20,959 nucleotides of DNA from a bacterium (lineage in GTDB: Bacteria; Omnitrophota; Gorgyraeia; Gygaellales; UBA12090), in assembly GCA_004299495.1 (NCBI GenBank), contig SCPY01000258.1, positions 1 to 20,959 on the forward strand. The letters run 5' to 3'. The notes under the pieces were generated by a model. That model searched no databases. It was not told the DNA's origin and saw nothing but the letters and a program-made list of their open reading frames with translations. The stretch's first letter is position 1. Every line of letters starts with the position of its first letter. Position numbers and translations under genes: made by a program. Shown piece by piece: positions 1-6,457 of the stretch.

Positions 1-1
1 C

Positions 2-1549
2 CAAAAACTGCTCCTGGAATATCCCCATTCAACCTATTCCGCCTCCGCATTTTATTCTCTGGGCTGGTGTTTGTTTGAACAGGGTAAATTCCAGGGAGCG
101 AAAGATAAATTCATGGCGATGAAGCAGGCGTTTCCCGTAAGCCCTCTGGCAAAAGAAGCGGATTTGAAGCTTGCCGAGTGCCTTTACCAGTTAAAGGATT
201 ATGCCGGGCTAAGAAACCACCTGGAGCTATTCCTTAAATCTGTTTCCGGCGAGGGAGAAGATTCGGCTCTGTTAAAATTTTACTTAGCCGAGAGCTGTTA
301 TTACCTCCAGGACTATCCTTGCGCAAAAGAAAATTACGCCTCCGCCCGAAAGCTCAGCCGGGATGATGATTTGATAAGTTTAATTGAGCTGGGGCTTGGC
401 TGGTGTGCTCTTAAGGCCAATGAGTATCCGGAAGCAAAAACCCATTTTGAGCAGATTCTGAAGACTCAAGGTGAAGAGAATGCTTGGGAGAACGCCCTTC
501 TGGGAGAGGCATTAAGCCGGCAGATTAGCCAGGAGCTTGAGCCGGCCTTGGAAAGCTATGAAAAGCTCATCATCATGGCTAAGAATCCTGCTACGCGCCT
601 TGACGCTATTTTGGGAAAGGCAGAGGTGTTGTGCGGCCTTGCCAGGTATAAAGAAGCGGTTGCGGTTTATGAGCAGGCGGGGAGTTTTCAAGGGCCTGAG
701 TTTGACCAGCCTAAGATAGCAAGATTAACCTCGGGAGCGGCTGAGGCGGTTTTCTATCTAGGAAAGGCCTATTATGACAACGGTGATTATTTGAGCGGTT
801 ATCTAAGCTTAAGGAATTTTCGGGATAAGTTTCCCGTAAGCAGCCTAAAGGACCGGGCGCTTATTTTAGAGGGTTTATGCCTGAAATCTCTCCGGAGATA
901 CCAGGAAGCATGCGGGATCTTCAGGTTGAGCGCCGGATCGTCCCAGGATTCGGGAATATCCGCCAGGGCAGAGCTTGAACTGAACGACTGCCTTTACACT
1001 CTGGGAAAGATTGAGGAGGCGCTTTCCGGTTTTGAGGCGATACGCGCAAAGTATCCACCTTCTGAAGCTACGGTTTCCCTGGCGCTTTTAAAGCTTGCCG
1101 GCCACTATGCCCAAGAAAATAAGCTTGACTTAAGCAAGGGTTATTTGTTAGACTTGATAAGCAGCCGTCCTGAGCCGGACATATTAGATGAGGCCTATCA
1201 GAGGATAGTCAAAGTATGCAAGGCGATGGGTGATCTTAAAGAGGCTATTTCCTATTATCGTTTGAGCCTTAAAGAAAGCCCAAGAGATCTCCTCCGAAGG
1301 CAGTTTCAGCTTGCCGAATACTTGGAAGAGGCCGGGGAGTTTCAGGAGGCGATAGGGCTTTATTCCGGCATAGCGGGAGACAGCGCTTTACTGGCGAAGG
1401 GGTTGTTGCGTTGCGCGAATATAAGCGAGAATAGCGGAGACTGGGAGTCGGCTTTGCGTTTCTACGGGATGGCCGCGGAGCTAAATGTGCCAGAATCCAG
1501 ATTCGCCATAGAAAGAATAGAGACGATTAAGGGAGGAGATAAAGAATGA
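2..1549 (+). CDS. TPR-repeat protein, 5' end outside window
   Basis: The reading frame is open back to base 2 and reads QKLLLEYPHSTYSASAFYSL before the first possible TTG at 71. That upstream stretch is a good TPR-like helix pair of the YbgF/BamD style, so the gene starts left of the window and the TTG is not its start. The visible part, about 515 residues, is alpha-helical with many repeats of roughly 34 residues showing TPR spacing (patterns such as AxxxLGxxYYxxGDYxxA). TPR proteins of this kind act as periplasmic or envelope scaffolds. The last codons overlap the exbB start (ATGA), so it is co-translated with the ExbB/ExbD channel and probably works with that energy-transducing system. No substrate or partner can be named. 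Confidence is high for a TPR protein and low for its exact role. Confidence 0.85.
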   Translation, partial: QKLLLEYPHSTYSASAFYSLGWCLFEQGKFQGAKDKFMAMKQAFPVSPLAKEADLKLAECLYQLKDYAGLRNHLELFLKSVSGEGEDSALLKFYLAESCYYLQDYPCAKENYASARKLSRDDDLISLIELGLGWCALKANEYPEAKTHFEQILKTQGEENAWENALLGEALSRQISQELEPALESYEKLIIMAKNPATRLDAILGKAEVLCGLARYKEAVAVYEQAGSFQGPEFDQPKIARLTSGAAEAVFYLGKAYYDNGDYLSGYLSLRNFRDKFPVSSLKDRALILEGLCLKSLRRYQEACGIFRLSAGSSQDSGISARAELELNDCLYTLGKIEEALSGFEAIRAKYPPSEATVSLALLKLAGHYAQENKLDLSKGYLLDLISSRPEPDILDEAYQRIVKVCKAMGDLKEAISYYRLSLKESPRDLLRRQFQLAEYLEEAGEFQEAIGLYSGIAGDSALLAKGLLRCANISENSGDWESALRFYGMAAELNVPESRFAIERIETIKGGDKE

Positions 1550-2178
1550 ATCTCTGGCAGATGAATCCGGGGAAGCTTTTTGTATCAGGCGGGCCGATAA
1601 TGTGGCCTATCCTGATTTGTTCAGTATGGGCTTTGGCGGTTATTATAGAGAGATTGTGGTTTTTAAGCCGCATCAGGATAGACGCGGATAGATTCTTAAG
1701 AAGTGTTTTAGAAAAAGTTAAGCAGCGTAAGATAAAAGAGGCGCTTTCGGACTGCGATGCCACAAAAAGCCCCATCGGCCAGATACTCAGGGCTGGGATA
1801 TTAAAAGAGGGCCGGACGCGTCAGGAAATAAAGGAGGCGATTGAGGATGCCGCTTTGTACGAGGTGCCGCTGGTTGAGAAGAATCTTAATGTTTTGGCAA
1901 CCATCGCCCATGTCTCGCCTCTTTTAGGGCTATTGGGGACGGTTACCGGGATGGTAAGGTGTTTTCAAACTATCCAGATAAAGGCAACCTCTTCGCATCC
2001 ATTAAGCCCCGGAGACCTGGCTGGCGGCATCTGGGAGGCGCTCTTGACCACGGTATTCGGCCTGGTAGTGGCAATACCGGCGTTTATCGCGTATAATTAC
2101 TTGGTAAGCAGGGTAAACGGAATTATTCTGGATATGGAAAGAGCGGCAGCAGAGCTGGTAAGCCTGCTGACCGAATAG
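1546..2178 (+). CDS. exbB: ExbB/TolQ/MotA-family proton channel protein
   Basis: A 210-residue inner-membrane protein. ExbB/TolQ proteins form a pentameric channel that uses the proton gradient to drive TonB- or TolA-type envelope work. One membrane segment near residues 15-35 is followed by a cytoplasmic region. Two further segments near 120-145 and 160-190 carry the family signatures SPLLGLLGTVTGMV and ALLTTVFGLVVAIPAF, with the conserved small and Thr residues lining the channel. The ATG is preceded by GGAGGAG at 1532-1538, about 7 bases upstream, inside the end of the TPR gene, and overlaps its stop. exbD follows 4 bases later, which confirms the pair. Whether it is ExbB or TolQ in function cannot be decided, because no TonB or TolA is visible. 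Confidence 0.93.
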   Translation: MNLWQMNPGKLFVSGGPIMWPILICSVWALAVIIERLWFLSRIRIDADRFLRSVLEKVKQRKIKEALSDCDATKSPIGQILRAGILKEGRTRQEIKEAIEDAALYEVPLVEKNLNVLATIAHVSPLLGLLGTVTGMVRCFQTIQIKATSSHPLSPGDLAGGIWEALLTTVFGLVVAIPAFIAYNYLVSRVNGIILDMERAAAELVSLLTE

Positions 2179-2182
2179 GGTT

Positions 2183-2584
2183 ATGCGCTTTAAAAGACAC
2201 ATAGAGTTAGAGCATGGCCTGCGACCTATAGATATTACCCCCCTTATTGATATGGTATTTCAGCTTTTAATCTTTTTTATGCTCACCTCAAGCTTTGTTG
2301 TGCAGTCAGGGCTAAAGGTAAACCTTCCTAATGCTGCAACCGGCGAGCTTAGCCAGGAGCAGGGGCTGATTATCACGGTCTCGCGGGAGAATATGCTTTT
2401 TCTTGATAAAAAGGTTATTACCGGTAAAGAGCTCAAATCCGCCCTGCTAAAGGCGCGTAAGAACAGGATGTCTGTTTTGATTATGGCTGACCAGCGCTCA
2501 AGCCTGGGAAGGGTGGTAGAGGTATGGGATATGGCCAGGGACTTGGGCGTAGAGCAGGTAAATATAGCCACCGATCGGGAATAG
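2183..2584 (+). CDS. exbD: ExbD/TolR-family protein
   Basis: A 133-residue protein, the usual ExbD/TolR length. It has a short cytoplasmic tail, a single membrane helix around residues 21-43 and a periplasmic domain. The helix holds Asp23 in the motif ITPLIDMVFQLLIFFML; in the family this aspartate carries the protons through the ExbB/ExbD channel. The periplasmic part ends with the typical pattern of a central strand (VLIMADQRS), a regulator-like helix and a final strand (VNIATD). It lies 4 bases after exbB and belongs to the same operon. No tonB or tolB follows; the next gene has its own promoter. Confidence 0.93.
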   Translation: MRFKRHIELEHGLRPIDITPLIDMVFQLLIFFMLTSSFVVQSGLKVNLPNAATGELSQEQGLIITVSRENMLFLDKKVITGKELKSALLKARKNRMSVLIMADQRSSLGRVVEVWDMARDLGVEQVNIATDRE

Positions 2585-2641
2585 TCGGATTTGATTAAGC
2601 TCGTCCAGCCTCATAAAGTTGCGTGCTCATTAAATTTTTCC

Positions 2642-2671
2642 TTGCATTAGTTTAAGAATATGATATATAAT
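2642..2671 (+). promoter_or_regulatory. Predicted sigma70-type promoter upstream of the winged-helix gene
   Basis: TTGCAT at 2642-2647 and a perfect TATAAT at 2666-2671 are separated by 18 bases in an AT-rich stretch after exbD. This would start transcription near 2678, about 60 bases before the winged-helix gene, and so separates that pair of genes from the exbBD operon. Confidence 0.6.
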
Positions 2672-2736
2672 TAGTTAAGGGGTCAAGATTATCGTAGTAC
2701 ATCAGGTTTATATAGGCAGAGAACTTGGAGGAGAGC

Positions 2737-2937
2737 ATGATTACCGAAATCGGGATTACCGCGGGGGATATCTGGCACTATTTGGACCATCACGGAGACG
2801 CGACCCTAAGCCAGCTGGTAGTTAATATTGATAGGCCAAAGGATCTGCTTTTGATGAGCTTGGGATGGCTTGCCAGGGAGGGCCATGTTATTTTGCATCA
2901 GGAAGGTAGTGATTATAAGATTTCTTTAAGGAGGTAG
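2737..2937 (+). CDS. Small winged-helix protein, DUF2582-like
   Basis: A 66-residue protein with the pattern of the DUF2582 winged helix-turn-helix family: an N-terminal helix (GDIWHYLDHHG), a helix-turn-helix (TLSQLVVNIDRPKDLLLMSLGWLAREGHV) and a beta-hairpin wing (ILHQEGSDYKISL). The ATG at 2737 is chosen over the TTG 12 bases upstream because GGAGGAG (2727-2733) sits at the right distance from the ATG and overlaps the TTG start. It covers almost the whole domain with nothing else attached. DNA or protein binding is expected from the fold; the target is unknown. It ends in AGG-AGG-TAG, and those codons serve as the Shine-Dalgarno of the minor pilin gene that follows, so the two are translationally linked. 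Confidence 0.75.
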   Translation: MITEIGITAGDIWHYLDHHGDATLSQLVVNIDRPKDLLLMSLGWLAREGHVILHQEGSDYKISLRR

Positions 2938-2943
2938 CGGCAT

Positions 2944-3345
2944 ATGCGCAATAATAAGGGGTTGATTTTAGCTATAACCATTATTTTTGTGCTTATCCTG
3001 GTGATTATGTCAGGAACTGTTCTGCTTATAATTACCAATCACGCCCGCGTTACCGAAACGCAAATTCGGCGGGTGAAGTCAGTTGATGCGGCAGAGTCAG
3101 CGGCTCTGGTAAGGGCTTATGAGGAATTGAGATTGGGAACTCTTAACCCTATTCCTCCCGCCGCTTATTACAATTCTGCCTATTTGACCTTAAATAATGG
3201 TACGACTATTGTATCTCTTTGTGTAGGAGCTAGAACTGTCGGTGGCAACTATACCTGCGGTAGTGAGAGTAACTTGCTATGCACAGGCGCAGCCACGGCT
3301 CCTCCCCAATACTGCGTAAGGGCAAAAGTAAGGTATTTTGAGTAG
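2944..3345 (+). CDS. PilX/GspK-like minor pilin
   Basis: A 133-residue protein with a short basic leader ending in KG, then a long hydrophobic helix (LILAITIIFVLILVIMSGTV) and an amphipathic continuation with the VKSVDAAESAA stretch typical of the PilX N-terminal family. It has no Glu at +5, unlike the other pilins here; this absence is usual for PilX/GspK proteins, which sit at the tip of the pilus or pseudopilus. The C-terminal half is short and contains four cysteines that could form disulfides. Its ATG follows GGAGG at 2930-2934. It lies about 7.7 kb from the other pilin genes, outside the main assembly operon, paired with a winged-helix gene. Confidence 0.72.
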   Translation: MRNNKGLILAITIIFVLILVIMSGTVLLIITNHARVTETQIRRVKSVDAAESAALVRAYEELRLGTLNPIPPAAYYNSAYLTLNNGTTIVSLCVGARTVGGNYTCGSESNLLCTGAATAPPQYCVRAKVRYFE

Positions 3346-3389
3346 TTAAGCCATAGCAGCCTCTCTCCCGCCTTATTGCAATTCTCCAG

Positions 3390-3533
3390 ATCTAAGTAAA
3401 TTCAGAAAGCTATAATTGTGTATAGTTTGTCTTAATTTGCCTGCACAATATCATATTTCGTTGTAGTCAGGTAATAATAGTCTAGCGTTTTTTCTGAGTT
3501 AACCTTTTATACAAAAGAATAATCTAAGTAAAT
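3390..3533. repeat. Pair of 12-bp direct repeats ATCTAAGTAAAT
   Basis: Exact copies lie at 3390-3401 and 3522-3533. The core AAGTAAAT recurs at 3575-3582, where it runs into TTATTAT, matching the CTATTAT context of the second copy. They could be binding sites spaced along the control region, but in AT-rich DNA partial matches arise easily. Confidence 0.4.
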
Positions 3534-3567
3534 CTATTATATAAAATATGTCTATTTTAAAAAAATA

Positions 3568-3616
3568 CTTGACAAAGTAAATTTATTATGATAAATAATA
3601 AAATACATTTGTCAAG
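3568..3616. promoter_or_regulatory. 9-bp perfect inverted repeat overlapping a -35 box (possible operator)
   Basis: CTTGACAAA at 3568-3576 is the exact reverse complement of TTTGTCAAG at 3608-3616, with 31 bases between. The left arm contains a consensus TTGACA. The + strand has TAAATA at 3592-3597 after a 17-base spacer. The - strand reads TTGACA from 3615 and TATCAT at 3593-3588 after 16 bases. The site can therefore be read as an operator or as two overlapping divergent promoters. No gene on the - strand is seen to the left. Confidence 0.5.
3569..3597 (+). promoter_or_regulatory. Predicted promoter of the HTH-pilus operon
   Basis: A consensus TTGACA (3569-3574), a 17-base spacer and a weak TAAATA -10 (3592-3597). 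Transcription would begin near 3604, about 78 bases before the HTH gene. The -35 is good and the -10 poor, which would fit a regulated promoter. Confidence 0.45.
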
Positions 3617-3681
3617 CTTGTTTTAATGTAGAATATGTTTTCTCGGTTAAATAAACGTCGTCTCGCTTTAGGGAAAATCTT

Positions 3682-3861
3682 ATGGCTAAACTAATGGATG
3701 TGGATGAACTGGCAAAATACTTAAGGCTGCGCCGCCAGACTATCTATAATTGGCTGCATGATAAAAAGATTTCCGGAATAAAAGTAGGCGGCGTATGGCG
3801 TTTTGACCGGCGCGAAGTGGATAATTGGCTTAAAAGCAAGCATCAGAAATCATCGGTGTAG
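3682..3861 (+). CDS. Small excisionase-type HTH_17 DNA-binding protein
   Basis: A 59-residue gene. The protein reads MDVDELAKYLRLRRQTIYNW near its start, then a turn (KKISGIKVGGVWRF) and a last helix (REVDNWLKSK). This is the MerR-like HTH_17/excisionase fold: helix-turn-helix, basic wing with the conserved G-x-W-R-F, and a helix. The ATG is the first start after an in-frame TAA at 3652; AGGG at 3670-3673 is a weak ribosome site. It ends 7 bases before pilM, so it opens the pilus assembly operon. Such stand-alone domains serve as recombination directionality factors or as transcription regulators. With no integrase nearby, a regulatory role on this operon is more likely, but that is inference. 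Confidence 0.8.
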   Translation: MAKLMDVDELAKYLRLRRQTIYNWLHDKKISGIKVGGVWRFDRREVDNWLKSKHQKSSV

Positions 3862-3868
3862 GTAGAAT

Positions 3869-5428
3869 ATGCCAGCAAAAAATTTAGGGATATATTTTGG
3901 CAAAGACACCTTAAGCTTGGCAGAGGTGGAGGGTAAGCGCATTACCGCTCAAGTAAGCCTGCCGCTTGAGCAGGGTGTAACGGCTGACGCGGCTGTAGAT
4001 GAGGTAAAACTTGCGGCTGTGTTGGGAGGCGCTTTAAGGGAGCGCAGAATCGGCGCGCGCAAGGCATTCCTTGGCTTATCCCATCGTAACCAGTTTATCC
4101 GTGGCTTTCAGATGTTGCTTTTAAAGCAGGCGGAGATGAATTCCGGAGTATTGTTTGAGGTGAGAAAGTATATCCCTTTTAAGACCGAAGACCTGGTATT
4201 TGACTATCAGCGCAGGGTAAACAAAAAGACCGCCAAGATGGATATTCTCTTTGTTGCCGCCACCAGAAGCTCTCTGGATGGTTATCTTTCAGTTTTAGGC
4301 CAGGCAGGATTGAAGGCCTCGGCGGTTGAGCCGGCAAGCTTTGCGTTGCTGAGGGTCCTTTCCCTTACCCAACAGCTTGATCATGGATTGTCATTTGCCC
4401 TGGTGAGCTTAAAGGGCGCGGATGCCGAGCTTACCATTGTTGATAAAGGTTTTCCCTGTTTTAGCCGGGATATAACCCTGCCTCAAGTTAAAGAAGCAGG
4501 CGATACCAATAGTATTGATGAGCCGCAGTCTGTAAGGGGGCGCCTGTCCAGCGAAATCAGGGTGTCTCTGGATTATTTCAGAAGGCAATTCTCAGGCAAT
4601 CCTGTGGATAGGGTCCTATTTCTTTCCAAGGATTTCAGCCGACAGGAGGAATTGGTCTTAGGTTTAAGCGAGGATTTAGGCCTGCCGGTAGAGAGGGTTG
4701 CGCTGGAGAAAGATTCTCAAACGCAAAGCGCTAAGGACCTGGATATGCTTAAGGCATACGCGTTGGCGCTAAAAGGAACGGTTAAGCTCAACTTAACCGT
4801 GGATTTAGCCAAAAAGAAGCTTCTGCAGCCTGTTATAGAAGATGTGCCGAAAGATGCAAGACGTCAGCTGGCCTTAAATATCAGCGCAATAAACATAGGT
4901 CAGGTAATTAAATGGCCTTTGGTCGTAGCCTTGGGATTGGCGATTGCGGCTTTTGCCCTACCGCAATCCAGGTTGTACCAGGCCGGAGCTCGGTTAAGCC
5001 AGATGCGCCAGGAGTTGGAGGGTTCATTGCTTGCCAAATTCAAAGGCCTGGATTTCGAATCTTGGAAAAGCTCCAGGACAGATTATCAGGGCAAGATAGA
5101 GACTATAGAAAAATTAGTGAAATCGCGATTTGCTTTTACTCCTTCCTTAAATGTTTTGCCCGGGGCGCTTATGGAGGGGCTGTGGCTTGAGAATATTAGC
5201 ATGGCCGTGAGAGAGGGCCGAACCTCAATATTAATAAAAGGAACGGCGTATTTAGGAGAGCGCGGCGCGGAGGTGGATTCGGTTAACACCTTATATAAGG
5301 CGCTAAAGGGAAATAAGGATTTTATGCGCGGCCTAAGGAATCTGGAGTTGAAGTCTTTGAACGAGGGGCAGGCATACTCCGGAGAATCGCAGTATACTGT
5401 TACTCAGTTTGAGATTTTAGGAAGTTAG
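3869..5428 (+). CDS. pilM: PilM-PilN fusion (GspL-like), pilus assembly
   Basis: 519 residues, against about 350 for a usual PilM. Residues 1-330 are the actin-like PilM ATPase: LGIYFGKDTLSLAEV is the first phosphate-binding strand-turn, and FEVRKYIPFKTEDLVFDYQ is the typical PilM signature. A single membrane helix follows (about 347-367, VIKWPLVVALGLAIAAFALP), then a coiled-coil stretch and a PilN-like periplasmic ferredoxin-type domain to the end. The cytoplasmic actin-like part, membrane helix and periplasmic part therefore sit in one chain, as in GspL of type II secretion, where PilM and PilN are normally separate. No separate pilN follows; the next gene is pilO. The protein links the cytoplasmic ATPase to the periplasmic alignment complex. 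The frame is clean, so this is a real fusion. Confidence 0.88.
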   Translation: MPAKNLGIYFGKDTLSLAEVEGKRITAQVSLPLEQGVTADAAVDEVKLAAVLGGALRERRIGARKAFLGLSHRNQFIRGFQMLLLKQAEMNSGVLFEVRKYIPFKTEDLVFDYQRRVNKKTAKMDILFVAATRSSLDGYLSVLGQAGLKASAVEPASFALLRVLSLTQQLDHGLSFALVSLKGADAELTIVDKGFPCFSRDITLPQVKEAGDTNSIDEPQSVRGRLSSEIRVSLDYFRRQFSGNPVDRVLFLSKDFSRQEELVLGLSEDLGLPVERVALEKDSQTQSAKDLDMLKAYALALKGTVKLNLTVDLAKKKLLQPVIEDVPKDARRQLALNISAINIGQVIKWPLVVALGLAIAAFALPQSRLYQAGARLSQMRQELEGSLLAKFKGLDFESWKSSRTDYQGKIETIEKLVKSRFAFTPSLNVLPGALMEGLWLENISMAVREGRTSILIKGTAYLGERGAEVDSVNTLYKALKGNKDFMRGLRNLELKSLNEGQAYSGESQYTVTQFEILGS

Positions 5429-5447
5429 CGGGATTGAGGCAAGAACT

Positions 5448-6026
5448 ATGAATACACCCTTATCCTCTCGGATATCAGCGCAGGAACTGTTAAAACGCCT
5501 TATAGGCAGGCAAGATCTGGTATTGGGAGTTGTCATTGTATTATGCGGATTTTTATTTGCCAACGTTATTTATAAAAAACAGCAGCAAAAGCTTAAAGGA
5601 ATAGAGGCTGAAATAGCCCAGCAAGAGCAGAAAATCGCCTTGGCAAAAGAGCTGGTTGTTTTAGATGATAAGCTAAAAGCGATAACCACACCTTATATAA
5701 AAAAAGAAACTTCCTTTACAATTGGTAAATTCAGCGAGTTTGCCGCATCTAGCGGTGTCAAGATTATTTCTCTTTCTGTTGACGGAGATACGGAAATCGG
5801 CCTTTACACAGTAACCGGCTATAGGTTATCAATCAGGGCGGATTACCATAGCGTAGGAAGATTTATCAGCGCCTTAGAGTCGGCAGGGGATATAGTAAAG
5901 ATAGAAGAACTTTCTTTGTCTTTGGTTGGGGCGCAGGCAAGGACGCGTAAGCAGAAAGATTCTGGCCAGGGGAATATTCTAAATGTAAATATGCGCGTAA
6001 GCGTATCTTTTATAAAAACATTATGA
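5448..6026 (+). CDS. pilO: PilO/GspM-like pilus assembly protein
   Basis: 192 residues. A cytoplasmic N-terminus is followed by one membrane helix near 25-43 (LVLGVVIVLCGFLFANVIY), a lysine- and glutamine-rich coiled coil (about 44-80) and a C-terminal alpha/beta domain (about 95-192) of the PilO/GspM ferredoxin-like type, with the recognisable YHSVGRFISALES segment. PilO pairs with PilN in the inner-membrane alignment complex. Its position directly after the PilM-PilN fusion and before the PilP-like gene matches the conserved M-N-O-P-Q order. It overlaps the next gene by ATGA. Confidence 0.82.
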   Translation: MNTPLSSRISAQELLKRLIGRQDLVLGVVIVLCGFLFANVIYKKQQQKLKGIEAEIAQQEQKIALAKELVVLDDKLKAITTPYIKKETSFTIGKFSEFAASSGVKIISLSVDGDTEIGLYTVTGYRLSIRADYHSVGRFISALESAGDIVKIEELSLSLVGAQARTRKQKDSGQGNILNVNMRVSVSFIKTL

Positions 6027-6457
6027 GATACTTTTCACGCACAGGGCGCAATATAATATCTGTTTTTATTCTCTTGTTTATTTGTTTTAGTAACAGCCTG
6101 TCTTACGCCCAGATAAAATACATTGCCTCAGGCCAGCGGGACCCCTTTGAGAATCAATTACCTCGTCTTGAGCCTGAACCTGATGTATTTCAAGAGCCGG
6201 AAGCAGAGATAGAAGTTCCCGAAGCTCCGGTGGTACCTCCAGAGATTACCGTGGGTGGAATAGTCTCCGGAGGGACTATTCCACAGGCGGTTATACAGGA
6301 GAAGGTGGTGCGTGTAGGCGATGCTATAGGGGGGGCGCGTATCACCAAAATTACCAAAGAAGGCGTTGAGGTTGTATATGAAGGAGAAACGTTTATGTTT
6401 CCCGCTCCTTCAAGGGAGGTAAAACCTGGCCAAGGAGGTAAAAATGTTCTACAGTAA
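6023..6457 (+). CDS. PilP/GspC-like periplasmic protein
   Basis: 144 residues. A signal anchor or signal peptide (about 10-29, ending LSYAQ) is followed by the short DPF motif (GQRDPFE), which in PilP and GspC families precedes the linker. Next come a Pro/Glu-rich linker (about 50-74) and a small beta domain (about 75-135, ITVGGIVSGGTIPQAVI through EGVEVVYEGETFMFP) like the PilP/GspC homology region that binds the secretin. The start overlaps the pilO stop; no good ribosome site is seen, so coupling is likely. It ends 14 bases inside the secretin gene. A DNA hairpin lies within it at 6255-6284. Confidence 0.72.
   Translation: MRYFSRTGRNIISVFILLFICFSNSLSYAQIKYIASGQRDPFENQLPRLEPEPDVFQEPEAEIEVPEAPVVPPEITVGGIVSGGTIPQAVIQEKVVRVGDAIGGARITKITKEGVEVVYEGETFMFPAPSREVKPGQGGKNVLQ
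6255..6284. repeat. Intragenic hairpin in the PilP-like gene
   Basis: GTGGAATAGTC at 6255-6265 is the exact reverse complement of GACTATTCCAC at 6274-6284. A G-U and a C-G pair extend the stem to 13 pairs with a CGGA loop. It lies in codons for GGIVSGGTIP. Confidence 0.6.

Larger units (their letters stand above)
3346..3681. other. AT-rich intergenic region upstream of the pilus operon
   Basis: This 336-base stretch contains no convincing gene. It is strongly AT-rich compared with its flanks. It holds a 12-bp direct repeat (3390-3401 and 3522-3533), a third partial copy sharing AAGTAAAT at 3575-3582, a 9-bp inverted repeat (3568-3576 and 3608-3616), and a TTGACA box at 3569. No rho-independent terminator was recognised after the minor pilin gene. 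It most likely is the control region of the pilus operon. Confidence 0.7.

Noticed and set aside
3682..3861. HTH_17 protein as a phage or integrative-element excisionase
   Set aside because: There is no integrase, att-like repeat or phage gene nearby, and the gene is joined to pilM by a 7-base gap.
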